Below are positions 26,367 to 34,577 of a stretch of DNA of 64,000 nucleotides, piece after piece. The notes beneath the pieces are model-generated. The model was not told the DNA's origin and did no database searches. It worked only from the letters and a program-made list of their open reading frames with translations. Numbering within the stretch: position 1 is the stretch's first letter; each line of letters opens with the position of its first letter. The DNA lies in NCBI RefSeq assembly GCF_003143755.1, contig NZ_QFRI01000002.1, forward strand, positions 650,670-714,669, written 5' to 3'. The translations under genes and the position numbers were made by a program. This DNA comes from Algibacter marinivivus. Its GTDB lineage: Bacteria > Bacteroidota > Bacteroidia > Flavobacteriales > Flavobacteriaceae.

Positions 26367-27670
26367 TAGTTGACAACCTCTCCATACAAATCAAAGTCTT
26401 CAGCTTCAATAATTTTAACGGTAGTATATTCACCTGTTTTTAAATAGGTTTTAGTAGCATCAATTAAAACTTCATTATCTACATCCGGAGAATCAAATTC
26501 TGTTCTTCCAATAAAATAATTACCTTCTTTTCTATCAATAACCACTTTAAACTCCTGCCCTATTTTTTGCTGGTTTAATTCCCAAGAAATCTGAGATTGA
26601 ATTTCCATAATTTGGTTGGCTCTTTCAATTTTAACATCCTCAGGGACATCGTCTTCCAAATTATAAGCATGAGTATTTTCCTCATGAGAATAAGTAAAAC
26701 AACCTAGGCGCTCAAAACGCATATCAGTAACCCATTGTTTTAATTCTTGGAAGTTTTCTTCAGTTTCTCCAGGATAACCAACAATTAGCGTCGTTCTTAT
26801 AGTCATTTCAGGAACCGCTTCTCTAAACTGACTAATTAACTTGGTTGTTTTTTCTTTTGTAGTACCACGACGCATACTTTTCAAAATAGAATCTGATATA
26901 TGCTGTAATGGGATATCTAAATAATTACAAATTTTAGGTTCTCGCTTCATAACATCTAAAACATCCAAAGGAAATCCTGTTGGAAACGCGTAATGCAATC
27001 TAATCCACTCAACGCCTTCTACTTTTACTAAAGCTTCAAGTAATTCTGCTAGGTTTCTTTTTTTATATAAATCGAGTCCGTAATAGGTTAAATCTTGAGC
27101 AATAAGAATGAGTTCTTTAACACCATTTGCGGCTAATTTTTCAGCTTCAATAACAATCTCTTCAATAGGAGTACTTCTGTGCTTTCCTCGCATGATTGGA
27201 ATGGCACAAAACGAACACGGTCTATCACAACCCTCAGCAATTTTTAAATACGCATAGTTTTTTGGTGTGGTGGTTAAACGTTCGCCTATAAGTTCGTGTT
27301 TATAATCTGCACCTAAAGCTTTTAATAATCCTGGTAATTCAGTGGTACCAAAATATTCATCAACATTTGGAATTTCTTTTACTAAATCTGGTTTATAACG
27401 CTCACTTAAACATCCTGTAACAAATACTTTATCTACTTCCCCATCATTCTTTTTCTGAACGTATTCTAAAATGGTATTCACACTTTCTTCTTTGGCATTA
27501 TTTATAAAACCACAAGTGTTAATGACTACAATATTGCCTTCCTCTTCGTGTGCTACATCTTTCCCATTGGCTTTTAATTGCCCCATCAACACTTCGCTAT
27601 CGTAAACATTTTTACTACAACCAAGAGTTACAACATTTATCTTGTTTTTCTTAAGAGTTTTTGTACGCAT
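26366..27670 (-). CDS. rimO: Ribosomal protein S12 methylthiotransferase RimO
   Basis: RimO is a radical SAM enzyme that adds a methylthio group to an aspartate of ribosomal protein S12. The 434 residues contain the MTTase domain with TLGCSKNVYDSEVLMG, further cluster cysteines in NTCGF and VTGCLSERY, the radical SAM motif CDRPCSFC, and a C-terminal TRAM domain. The KNVYDSE signature separates RimO from MiaB. The gene appears to stand alone, with a TATCTTTG promoter element on its strand near 27691. In related genomes it tends to be near ftsY and rpmB, as here. Confidence 0.95.
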   Translation of the reverse strand: MRTKTLKKNKINVVTLGCSKNVYDSEVLMGQLKANGKDVAHEEEGNIVVINTCGFINNAKEESVNTILEYVQKKNDGEVDKVFVTGCLSERYKPDLVKEIPNVDEYFGTTELPGLLKALGADYKHELIGERLTTTPKNYAYLKIAEGCDRPCSFCAIPIMRGKHRSTPIEEIVIEAEKLAANGVKELILIAQDLTYYGLDLYKKRNLAELLEALVKVEGVEWIRLHYAFPTGFPLDVLDVMKREPKICNYLDIPLQHISDSILKSMRRGTTKEKTTKLISQFREAVPEMTIRTTLIVGYPGETEENFQELKQWVTDMRFERLGCFTYSHEENTHAYNLEDDVPEDVKIERANQIMEIQSQISWELNQQKIGQEFKVVIDRKEGNYFIGRTEFDSPDVDNEVLIDATKTYLKTGEYTTVKIIEAEDFDLYGEVVN

Positions 27671-27753
27671 ACCATCTATAAATCAGGGCGCAAAGATACA
27701 ACTTAATTAAACCTTTTATATATTTGAGTGTCCAAATTTGAAAAACCTAACTT

Positions 27754-28827
27754 ATGAAAAAGCTAACTTATTTATTACTTGTTACTATAATTCCCCTATT
27801 AAGTTGCTCTTCTGATGACTCGACTGAAGAAGTAGTCCCCATTCCAAACACCTCTTATTTCCCACCTTTAAATTCTGATACTTGGGAAACAACTTCCATT
27901 TCAGATTTGGGATGGAATGTAAATGAATTGCAACTGTTATTAAATTTTCTTGAAGACAAAAACACCAAGAGTTTTATAATACTCCAAGATGGAAAGATTG
28001 CTGTAGAAGCTTATATGAATGGACACGATTCTGAAAAATCTTGGTATTGGGCAAGTGCCGGAAAAACATTAACTACTACTATTGCTGGTATTGCACAGGA
28101 AGAAGGTTTTATCAATATAAACAACAAAGTTTCTGATTATTTAGGAACAGGTTGGACGAGTGCGACCATAGAAAAAGAAAACTTAATTACTTGCAAAAAT
28201 TTATTGTCTATGGACTCTGGTTTGGATGATAGTTTAGGTGATAACGTTTCAAAAGAAAATCTTCAATATAAAGCTGATTCAGGTTCTCGTTGGGCTTACC
28301 ACAATGTATATGTAAAAATGCAAGATGTTATTTCTGAAGCTACAAATATGACCTGGAGCAACTACTTTAACTCTAAGCTAAAAAATAAAATAGGAATGAC
28401 TGGTGCTTGGATTAATAATAATGACTTTAGTGTGTATTGGAGCAATACTAGAAGTATGGCACGTTTTGGTTTAATGATTTCTGCTAAAGGAAAATGGGAA
28501 GACACTCAAATAGTTTCTGAAGCTTTTTTAAATGAAGCTACAAATACCTCACAAAATATTAATCAAGCTTATGGGTATTTATGGTGGCTTAATGGGAAAT
28601 CAAGCTATCATTTACCAGCTAGTCAACTTGAATTTAATGGCAAGTTAGTCCCGAATGCTCCAGATGACATGTATGCTGCTTTAGGAAAGAACGATCAGAA
28701 AATCTACGTTGTACCTAGTAAAAATTTAGTGATTATTAGAATGGGAAATTCAGCTGATTTAGAAAATTTCGCATTATCGTCTTTTGATAATGATTTGTGG
28801 GAGAAAATTAATGCGCTTATTGATTAA
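27754..28827 (+). CDS. Serine hydrolase lipoprotein, class C beta-lactamase-like
   Basis: This 357-residue protein has a lipoprotein signal ending in PLLSC, so it is anchored in a membrane. The beta-lactamase/transpeptidase-like fold shows the SxxK motif in WASAGKTLT, a YxN motif as YHN in WAYHNVYVKM, and a C-terminal YGYLWWLNG segment. Members are esterases, D-aminopeptidases or penicillin-binding enzymes; true beta-lactamase activity is not implied. A -7-like TATATTTG lies at 27719-27726. The stop overlaps the convergent SRPBCC gene by 4 bases. Confidence 0.85.
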   Translation: MKKLTYLLLVTIIPLLSCSSDDSTEEVVPIPNTSYFPPLNSDTWETTSISDLGWNVNELQLLLNFLEDKNTKSFIILQDGKIAVEAYMNGHDSEKSWYWASAGKTLTTTIAGIAQEEGFININNKVSDYLGTGWTSATIEKENLITCKNLLSMDSGLDDSLGDNVSKENLQYKADSGSRWAYHNVYVKMQDVISEATNMTWSNYFNSKLKNKIGMTGAWINNNDFSVYWSNTRSMARFGLMISAKGKWEDTQIVSEAFLNEATNTSQNINQAYGYLWWLNGKSSYHLPASQLEFNGKLVPNAPDDMYAALGKNDQKIYVVPSKNLVIIRMGNSADLENFALSSFDNDLWEKINALID

Positions 28828-29252
28828 TTTCGTTCTTCAAAAGGAATAATTATCCCTTTTTCTAAATAATTTTTTAAGCCATTTAAAAGCATTGCCCAAC
28901 AAAAAGATGAGTGTTTAAAATGATGATTAGCTTCTAGCCAGTTTACATGACTAAATTTTAGCATGGTTCCATCTTCTATAGACTCTAAATCGAAACCAAA
29001 AGTTGTAGGGTTCCAATCTTTATCTGATTTGGTCATTTTTAAATGAAAGGTTCTGTTTAGTTCTACTTTTGAAACTTTACAATACCAATTGTATTCATCA
29101 GTAAAGTTCAGATTGTATTCTGAGTCTAGTTTTGGTGTCCCTGAAGATTTTAATGTCCACCAATTATTAAGATGCTCTGGTTGAGATACGGCATCAAAAA
29201 CTTCATTAACTGAAGCTTTAATTTTAAGATTATGGTAAATATTATAACTCAT
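28824..29252 (-). CDS. SRPBCC/AHSA1-like domain protein
   Basis: This 142-residue protein has the START-like fold pattern of the SRPBCC superfamily: it opens with IYHNLKIKASVNEVFDAVSQ, then PEHLNNWWT, and ends with CWAMLLNGLKNYLEKG, as in AHSA1-type proteins. Such proteins bind hydrophobic ligands or act as stress-related chaperone modulators. No ligand can be inferred. It is convergent with the serine hydrolase gene. Confidence 0.8.
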   Translation of the reverse strand: MSYNIYHNLKIKASVNEVFDAVSQPEHLNNWWTLKSSGTPKLDSEYNLNFTDEYNWYCKVSKVELNRTFHLKMTKSDKDWNPTTFGFDLESIEDGTMLKFSHVNWLEANHHFKHSSFCWAMLLNGLKNYLEKGIIIPFEERN

Positions 29253-29320
29253 GATTTTATAAATCTACGAATTATTGACCACAAGGGTTAAACAAAAGTT
29301 TTTCTAAATTTATTTAAATG

Positions 29321-29346
29321 ATTTCTGCCTTTGTAGGAATGACAAA
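29321..29346. repeat. Dispersed short hairpin repeat, copy 2
   Basis: This is the reverse-oriented, diverged copy of the element at 11691-11715 (atttctgcctttgtaggaat followed by gacaaa). It lies just after the ftsY stop on the minus strand. Confidence 0.55.
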
Positions 29347-30321
29347 TTATTTAAAAAAGGAATCTACAAACTCATACTTATTAAAAACTTGAAGGTCTTC
29401 AATACCCTCTCCCACACCAATGTATTTTACAGGTATTTGAAATTGATCTGAAATACCTATAACAACACCACCTTTAGCTGTTCCATCTAGTTTAGTTACA
29501 GCCAAAGAAGTTACTTCGGTTGCTGCTGTAAATTGTTTAGCTTGCTCAAATGCATTTTGACCTGTTGAGCCATCTAAAACTAACAAAACATCATGTGGAG
29601 CATCGCCAACTACTTTTTGCATCACACGTTTTACCTTAGTAAGCTCGTTCATTAAGTTTATTTTGTTGTGTAAACGACCAGCTGTATCTATAATAATAAC
29701 ATCGGCGTCTTGGTTTACTCCAGATTCTAAAGCATCAAAAGCTACAGATGCTGGATCACTTCCCATATCTTGACGTACCATGGGTACATCTACACGATCT
29801 GCCCAAACTTGAAGTTGATCTATGGCTGCTGCTCTAAACGTATCAGCTGCCCCTAAAACGACTTTTAAACCTTGCTTTTTAAATTGATAGGCTAGTTTTC
29901 CAATGGTTGTTGTTTTTCCAACTCCATTTACCCCAACTACCATAAGTACATAAGGTGTTTTAGTTCCGTTTTCTTGTTTTGGTAATTCTGGGATAGTGTA
30001 TTCGGTTTCCTCTCCAGAATTGGTTTCGCTTAAAAGTGCAGCAATCTCCTCACGAAGGATTTGATTCAATTCATCAGTTCCTAAATATTTGTCTTTTGAA
30101 ACACGCTCTTCTATACGCTCAATAACTTTTAATGTGGTATTTACGCCTACATCACTGGTTACTAAAACTTCTTCAAGGTTATCTAAAACTTCATCGTCTA
30201 CTTTAGATTTTCCAGCTACTGCCTTACTTAGCTTACCAAAAAAACTGGACTTTGACTTTTCTAGTCCTTTATCTAGGGTTTCCTTTTTTTCTGAGGAAAA
30301 TATTTTTTTTAAAAAACTCAT
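29347..30321 (-). CDS. ftsY: Signal recognition particle receptor FtsY
   Basis: FtsY docks SRP-ribosome complexes at the membrane and targets proteins to SecYEG. The 324-residue protein has a short charged N-terminus (no long acidic A domain as in E. coli), the helical N domain, and the GTPase G domain with GVNGVGKTTTIGKLA, DTFRAAAIDQL, DTAGR and TKLDGTAKGG. Length fits Bacteroidota FtsY. It is downstream of rpmB-rpmG-DUF4295 but separated from them by a terminator. Confidence 0.97.
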   Translation of the reverse strand: MSFLKKIFSSEKKETLDKGLEKSKSSFFGKLSKAVAGKSKVDDEVLDNLEEVLVTSDVGVNTTLKVIERIEERVSKDKYLGTDELNQILREEIAALLSETNSGEETEYTIPELPKQENGTKTPYVLMVVGVNGVGKTTTIGKLAYQFKKQGLKVVLGAADTFRAAAIDQLQVWADRVDVPMVRQDMGSDPASVAFDALESGVNQDADVIIIDTAGRLHNKINLMNELTKVKRVMQKVVGDAPHDVLLVLDGSTGQNAFEQAKQFTAATEVTSLAVTKLDGTAKGGVVIGISDQFQIPVKYIGVGEGIEDLQVFNKYEFVDSFFK

Positions 30322-30433
30322 TTTAATTCTTGGTTGGGTTTTTAATTTTAACTCTACTTTGCGTTAAGGATTATGGCCGTTCGTCTATCCCTCGATAGTC
30401 TTAACCTTTTGCCTTTGCAAAAGATACAGCAAA

Positions 30434-30457
30434 AAGCCCGACCATTGTGGTAACGTC
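30434..30457. repeat. Truncated copy C of the structured intergenic repeat
   Basis: Only the end block agcccgaccattgtggtaac is recognisable. It matches the 3' part of copies A and B and lies between ftsY and the upstream terminator. Confidence 0.5.
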
Positions 30458-30523
30458 AAAATTTAATAGTCAATTATCTTACCATTTTGAACAACCTGTT
30501 ATTATGGCAGATAAATATAAAAT

Positions 30524-30553
30524 AAAAAAAGCCGCTTTCAGAAGAAAGCAGCT
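30524..30553 (-). terminator. Terminator after the rpmB-rpmG-DUF4295 operon
   Basis: On the minus strand, gctgctttc and gaaagcggc form a stem with one G-U pair, followed by a run of seven T. It separates the ribosomal protein genes from ftsY. Confidence 0.75.
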
Positions 30554-30578
30554 TATAATATCTTTAGAACGAAACTTT

Positions 30579-30728
30579 TTATTTATTTAAAAAGTCATTT
30601 ACTTGATCTGGACTCATGATAGATTCAACAAACATGTAAGCTCCTGTTTTTGGAGACTTTACCATTTTTATTGCTTTTGTTAATCTTTTAGATCCTGTTT
30701 GTAATGATGCTACTGATTTCTTTGCCAT
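30579..30728 (-). CDS. DUF4295 small basic protein
   Basis: This 49-residue protein begins MAKKSVASLQTGSKRLTKAI and ends in VNDFLNK. It matches the short conserved family DUF4295, which in Bacteroidota follows rpmG. It is basic and shares the MAKK start of ribosomal proteins, so association with the ribosome is plausible but not shown. It is downstream of rpmG in the same orientation, and the operon terminator is 26 bases after its stop. Confidence 0.85.
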   Translation of the reverse strand: MAKKSVASLQTGSKRLTKAIKMVKSPKTGAYMFVESIMSPDQVNDFLNK

Positions 30729-30811
30729 GACCTATACTTTATAAGGTTATTTTGAGATTTCTATAAAACCTCTAATTTGAATTATTTGAGATTTCTATAA
30801 ATCTCTAATTA

Positions 30812-30994
30812 TTATTTAATTTCTTTATGAACTGTCATACGCTTAAGGATAGGATTAAATTTTTTAATCTCCATTCTATCTGGCGTATTCTTTTTGTTTT
30901 TTGTTGTAATGTATCTTGAAGTTCCTGGTTGTCCAGTAGCTTTGTGCTCTGTGCACTCTAAGATTACTTGTATTCTATTACCTTTCTTTGCCAT
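30812..30994 (-). CDS. rpmG: 50S ribosomal protein L33
   Basis: The 60-residue protein reads [20 protein letters not shown] and ends [10 protein letters not shown]. This is the L33 pattern, with [20 protein letters not shown] in the middle. The zinc-binding cysteines of the C+ form are lost except one, as in other Bacteroidota L33. It lies between rpmB and DUF4295. Confidence 0.97.
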   Translation of the reverse strand: MAKKGNRIQVILECTEHKATGQPGTSRYITTKNKKNTPDRMEIKKFNPILKRMTVHKEIK

Positions 30995-31018
30995 GTCTTA
31001 TACTTTTAAATACAGCTA

Positions 31019-31255
31019 TTATTTTAAAAATCCTTTAGATTTTGCTTCCTTAATTGCTGCAGATATACCTATTTTGTTGATAGTTTTTAAAGCAGATGTA
31101 GAAACTTTTAAAGTTATCCAGCTATCTTCTTCTGGAATGTAAAAACGTTTCTTAACTAAATTCGCGTGAAATTTGCGTTTAGTTTTGTTCATCGCATGAG
31201 ACACGTTGTTACCAACCATTGCCTTTTTCCCTGTAAGTTCACAAACTCTTGACAT
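31019..31255 (-). CDS. rpmB: 50S ribosomal protein L28
   Basis: The 78-residue protein has the L28 signature: MSRVCELTGKKAMVGNNVSH, then KTKRKFHANL and a C-terminal KVSTSALKTINK. It is the first gene of a short ribosomal operon (rpmB-rpmG-DUF4295) and has a consensus promoter 42 bases upstream. Confidence 0.97.
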   Translation of the reverse strand: MSRVCELTGKKAMVGNNVSHAMNKTKRKFHANLVKKRFYIPEEDSWITLKVSTSALKTINKIGISAAIKEAKSKGFLK

Positions 31256-31296
31256 TCTATATAACTTTAAATTCTTTGTTGCTTAAAATCGAGGTG

Positions 31297-31326
31297 CAAA
31301 TATATAAAATCTTATTATTATGACAA
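31297..31326 (-). promoter_or_regulatory. Promoter of the rpmB operon
   Basis: On the minus strand TTG (31326-31324), 19 bases, then TATATTTG (31304-31297). This is a full match to the Bacteroidota consensus, fitting a strongly expressed ribosomal operon. Confidence 0.75.
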
Positions 31327-31337
31327 CCTAAATTTTA

Positions 31338-32588
31338 TCAATTTTTAAAAATTTCTTTTTGCAACATTTCTAGGGCTTTATTTACGGCCTTCTGTATAAC
31401 TTTTAGCCTTGAATTTCCGAAGTTAAATTCCTGCGAATAAACGTCATTATTATTAGCAATAGCAATATGTACCGTACCAACCTCTGCATCAGAATCGCCT
31501 TTTGTAGGTCCTGCATTTCCGGTAGTTGCCACAGCGTAATCTGACTGAAATAATTGTTGTGCATTTTTTGCCATAGCCTCTACCACTTGAGAACTTACTA
31601 CGGAATGCGCATCAATATCAGCTTTTGAGATGTTTAAAACATTAATTTTTGACTCGGTTGCATAGGTTACTAGTCCGCCTTTAAAAAATGCTGATGCTCC
31701 AGAATGTGATGTAAAACGCTCTGCAACAGCACCACCTGTACAACTTTCGGCAATTGCCAGAGTGCTTCCTAATTTGGTAAGTTGTTTAGCTATAACAACT
31801 TCTACTGAGCCTTCTTCGTCTTCTAAACCAGCGTACTCTTCTTCTATTAAAGGGATTACTTTATCTATTTGATCTTGTACTTCTTGTCTTAATTTTACTT
31901 CATCAAAGCCTTTAGTAGATAATCGTAAGCGCATTTTACCTAAATTGGGCAAATATGCTAACTTAATGTGTTTTGGTAATGCGTCTTCCCAAGCCTCTAT
32001 CCTATCTGCCAAAGCACTCTCTCCCAAACCATAAACTATCATAGTTTTATGTAATATAAATGGGAAATTATATTTATCTTTTAATTGTGGCACCACCTGA
32101 TACTCAATTAAAGCCTTCATCTCATAAGGTACACCAGGTAACGAAATAAAAACTTTATCGCCTTTCTCAATCCACATACCTGGGGCAGTTCCTAATTTAT
32201 TCATTAAAGGTTTTGACTTTGAAGGAATCAAAGCCTGATCTTTATTTACTTGAAGTAGTTTTGTTCTAATATGCTGCTTCCAAATGTGTTCTATGTTTTC
32301 TAAAACAGCATCGTTTTTAACTAAAATATCGTTAAAATATTCCGCAATCGTTTTTTTGGTAATATCGTCTTTAGTTGGCCCTAAACCACCTGTACAAATA
32401 ATAATATCTACACGGTTTTCAGCATCTTCTAAAGCTTGAAGAATATGTTGTTTATCATCTTGAATGGAAGTGATTTGATAAACAGAAACACCAATTTTAT
32501 TAAGTTGTTTAGCAATAAATGCAGAATTTGTATCTACAACTTGCCCAATAAGAAGTTCGTCACCTATAGTGATGATTTCTGCTAACAT
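31338..32588 (-). CDS. cinA: CinA family protein (competence/damage-inducible; nicotinamide-nucleotide amidase)
   Basis: This 416-residue protein has the full two-domain CinA layout. The N-terminal MoCF-like domain opens MLAEIITIGDELLIGQVVDT and contains CTGGLGPTKDD. The C-terminal NMN amidohydrolase (PncC) domain starts near residue 255 with STLAIAESCTGGAVAERFT and has TGNAGPTKG. Family enzymes salvage NMN to nicotinic acid mononucleotide and hydrolyse ADP-ribose. Its start overlaps the stop of the Hpt gene by one base. Confidence 0.93.
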   Translation of the reverse strand: MLAEIITIGDELLIGQVVDTNSAFIAKQLNKIGVSVYQITSIQDDKQHILQALEDAENRVDIIICTGGLGPTKDDITKKTIAEYFNDILVKNDAVLENIEHIWKQHIRTKLLQVNKDQALIPSKSKPLMNKLGTAPGMWIEKGDKVFISLPGVPYEMKALIEYQVVPQLKDKYNFPFILHKTMIVYGLGESALADRIEAWEDALPKHIKLAYLPNLGKMRLRLSTKGFDEVKLRQEVQDQIDKVIPLIEEEYAGLEDEEGSVEVVIAKQLTKLGSTLAIAESCTGGAVAERFTSHSGASAFFKGGLVTYATESKINVLNISKADIDAHSVVSSQVVEAMAKNAQQLFQSDYAVATTGNAGPTKGDSDAEVGTVHIAIANNNDVYSQEFNFGNSRLKVIQKAVNKALEMLQKEIFKN

Positions 32589-32929
32589 TACAAACCAAAA
32601 TCTGACTTAATCTCTGCGGTAGCATTCTCTACAGCAGCGATAACAATATTAAAAGATTCGGTAATATCCATATCCGTTTTCGTGAATTTACCCCAATCTT
32701 GAACCTCAATTAAATCTTGAAGTACGCCCAATTCAAACAAATCAATGGTTGGTTTCATTTTATGAGCCGCTTGGTAAGCCTCGTTATAATCCTTTTCAGC
32801 AACTGCTTTTTTTAAACGCTCAGCATCCTCAGGCACTTCTTCTATAAAAGTGGCAGCCAAAGCCATAACAAAATCCTCATCGTTATCTGCTAACTCACGT
32901 ACTCTAAATAATTTATAATGTTGTTCCAT
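32588..32929 (-). CDS. Hpt (histidine phosphotransfer) domain protein
   Basis: This 113-residue all-helical protein has a likely phosphorylatable His in AYQAAHKMKPTIDLFEL, the position and context of Hpt domains. The N-terminal FVMALAATFIEEVPEDAERL helix is also typical. It probably relays phosphate between a hybrid kinase and a response regulator, but neither is encoded here. It is translationally coupled to cinA and lies one base after the FAH gene, so it belongs to a small operon. Confidence 0.75.
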   Translation of the reverse strand: MEQHYKLFRVRELADNDEDFVMALAATFIEEVPEDAERLKKAVAEKDYNEAYQAAHKMKPTIDLFELGVLQDLIEVQDWGKFTKTDMDITESFNIVIAAVENATAEIKSDFGL

Positions 32930-32930
32930 T

Positions 32931-33542
32931 TTACTTAACTGTTATTGAAAACATTTCTCTGTCTTCTATAAATCCTTTTAATTTATCGTTAGCAATAACT
33001 TTGCCAACTCCTGCCGGTGTGCCTGTAAATATAATATCTCCAATCTTTAAAGTAAAATATTTCGACACATATTCTATTAATTCATCAATTTTCCAAAGCA
33101 TATGGCTTGTATTTCCGTTTTGCACAATATCACCGTTCTTTTTTAACAAAAACGCAATATTATCAATATTTTCCAATTCACTTTTATCAATCCACTTCCC
33201 TATTACTGCTGCTCCATCAAAGGCTTTAGCTTTCTCCCAGGGCAATCCTTTAGCTTTTAATTCACTTTGCAAATCACGTGCTGTAAAGTCAATTCCAAGC
33301 CCTAACTCATTATAATATTTATGCGCAAATTTTTTATCAATATGCTTCCCTACTCTATTAATTTTTACCAAAACCTCAACCTCATAATGCACATCATCCG
33401 AAAAATCTGGAATAAAAAACGGTTGCTTTTTTAACAAAATAGACGTGTCAGGTTTTAAAAATACTACTGGATCAGTCGGTTTTTCGTTTTGCAATTCTTT
33501 TATATGTTCGGTGTAATTCCTACCGATGCAAATCAATTTCAT
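32931..33542 (-). CDS. Fumarylacetoacetate hydrolase family protein
   Basis: This 203-residue protein is the short FAH/YcgM type. It opens MKLICIGRNYTEHIKEL, has PVVFLKPDTS, metal-ligand glutamates in HYEVEVLVKI, then GLGIDFTARDLQ and the C-terminal FTGTPAGVGKV. Relatives are acylpyruvase or oxaloacetate decarboxylase. The reaction is not certain. It is the first gene of FAH-Hpt-cinA on the minus strand, with only one base to the Hpt start. Confidence 0.88.
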   Translation of the reverse strand: MKLICIGRNYTEHIKELQNEKPTDPVVFLKPDTSILLKKQPFFIPDFSDDVHYEVEVLVKINRVGKHIDKKFAHKYYNELGLGIDFTARDLQSELKAKGLPWEKAKAFDGAAVIGKWIDKSELENIDNIAFLLKKNGDIVQNGNTSHMLWKIDELIEYVSKYFTLKIGDIIFTGTPAGVGKVIANDKLKGFIEDREMFSITVK

Positions 33543-33560
33543 GTACTGTTAATTTTTTTT

Positions 33561-33660
33561 GGGCGTTACCACAAGGGTCGGGCTTTATGTTACTAGTCCT
33601 CGCACCTCTCCCGATAGCTATCGGGATCAGGCTGTGGGCTATCCACTTCAATCCCTAACG
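33561..33660 (-). repeat. Dispersed structured intergenic repeat, copy B
   Basis: Read on the minus strand it follows copy A block for block: gcgttagggattg, agcccacagcctga, gtgcgaggact, gtaac, agcccgaccc, gtaacgccc. Where copy A has a short loop, this copy holds a perfect 16-base palindrome (cccgatagctatcggg, 33609-33624), so the helix is kept although the sequence differs. Confidence 0.75.
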
Positions 33661-33708
33661 CAACCTTCTGTCAAAGCCTGTGACTGAGACTGAAAACTGC
33701 GACTCGAT

Positions 33709-34485
33709 TTAACCCAACTTATTATTAAAACTTCTCAATTTAATAGCAGTCAAAACCTTTTTGGTGTAAAGCGGAAAATCAGCATTTAGTAACCATCCAA
33801 AGTATCCAGGTTCTTTCTCTAAAACCTCCGTTACTAATTTTCCTTTATGTTTCCCAAAAGAAAAACACTCTACACCTTCTTTATTATAAGATATAAAACC
33901 TGCAAAATCAGCAAACTTTCTACGCGAGCTAAATTCTGCTAAAAATTTAGTGTCGTTTTCCAAGTCTTCGTATTTATCTAATTGTGCTTTTAAAACCTCA
34001 TAAGTGGCTTTTGTATCAGCCTCAGCGCTATGTGCATTATCTAAACTTTCATCACAATAAAACTTGTAAGCTGCACTTAGCGTGCGTTGTTCCATTTTAT
34101 GAAAAATAGTCTGCACATCAACTGCTACTCTACTTTTCATGTCAAAATCTATATCTGCACGTAACATTTCTTCTGCCAATAGCGGAATATCAAAACGGTT
34201 AGAATTAAACCCTCCTAAATCAGAATCTTTAATCATATTATGTATATCTTTTGCTAACTCTTTAAATGTAGGTTCATTAGCTACTTTTTCATTAGTAATA
34301 CCATGAATTTCTATCACCTCTTTCGGAATAGTCATTTCTGGGTTTACCAACCATGTTTTACTCTCTTCAGTACCATTAGGAAATACTTTTAATACTGAAA
34401 TTTCAACAATTCTGTCGTGAGTTATATTAATTCCTGTTGTTTCTAAATCAAAAAAACAGATGGGTTTTGTTAGGTTTAATTGCAT
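33709..34485 (-). CDS. 3'-5' exonuclease, DnaQ-like (DEDD)
   Basis: This 258-residue protein opens with PICFFDLETTGI, the ExoI motif of DEDD exonucleases, has GFNSNRFDIPLL (ExoII) and HSAEADTKATYEVL (ExoIII, DEDDh). It resembles the proofreading subunit epsilon of DNA polymerase III but has a C-terminal extension of about 60 residues with FSFGKHKGKLVTEVLEKEPG, a motif found in short exonuclease-associated domains. It is transcribed alone, 92 bases downstream of the E2 gene. Confidence 0.85.
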   Translation of the reverse strand: MQLNLTKPICFFDLETTGINITHDRIVEISVLKVFPNGTEESKTWLVNPEMTIPKEVIEIHGITNEKVANEPTFKELAKDIHNMIKDSDLGGFNSNRFDIPLLAEEMLRADIDFDMKSRVAVDVQTIFHKMEQRTLSAAYKFYCDESLDNAHSAEADTKATYEVLKAQLDKYEDLENDTKFLAEFSSRRKFADFAGFISYNKEGVECFSFGKHKGKLVTEVLEKEPGYFGWLLNADFPLYTKKVLTAIKLRSFNNKLG

Positions 34486-34524
34486 TAACTTATATTGATT
34501 GTTACAATGTTATTTCACAAAAAT

Positions 34525-34553
34525 AAAAAACCCAACCGTTTTAAGGTCAGGTT
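34525..34553 (-). terminator. Terminator after the E2 acyltransferase gene
   Basis: On the minus strand aacctgacc and ggttgggtt pair with two G-U pairs, followed by a T run. Confidence 0.6.
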
Positions 34554-34577
34554 TTAAATATTGTTTCTATTTAATTT

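Noticed and set aside
27754..28827. A class C beta-lactamase conferring resistance
   Set aside because: The fold and SxxK/YxN motifs are shared with many esterases and peptidases; the protein is a lipoprotein and nothing specific points to beta-lactam hydrolysis.
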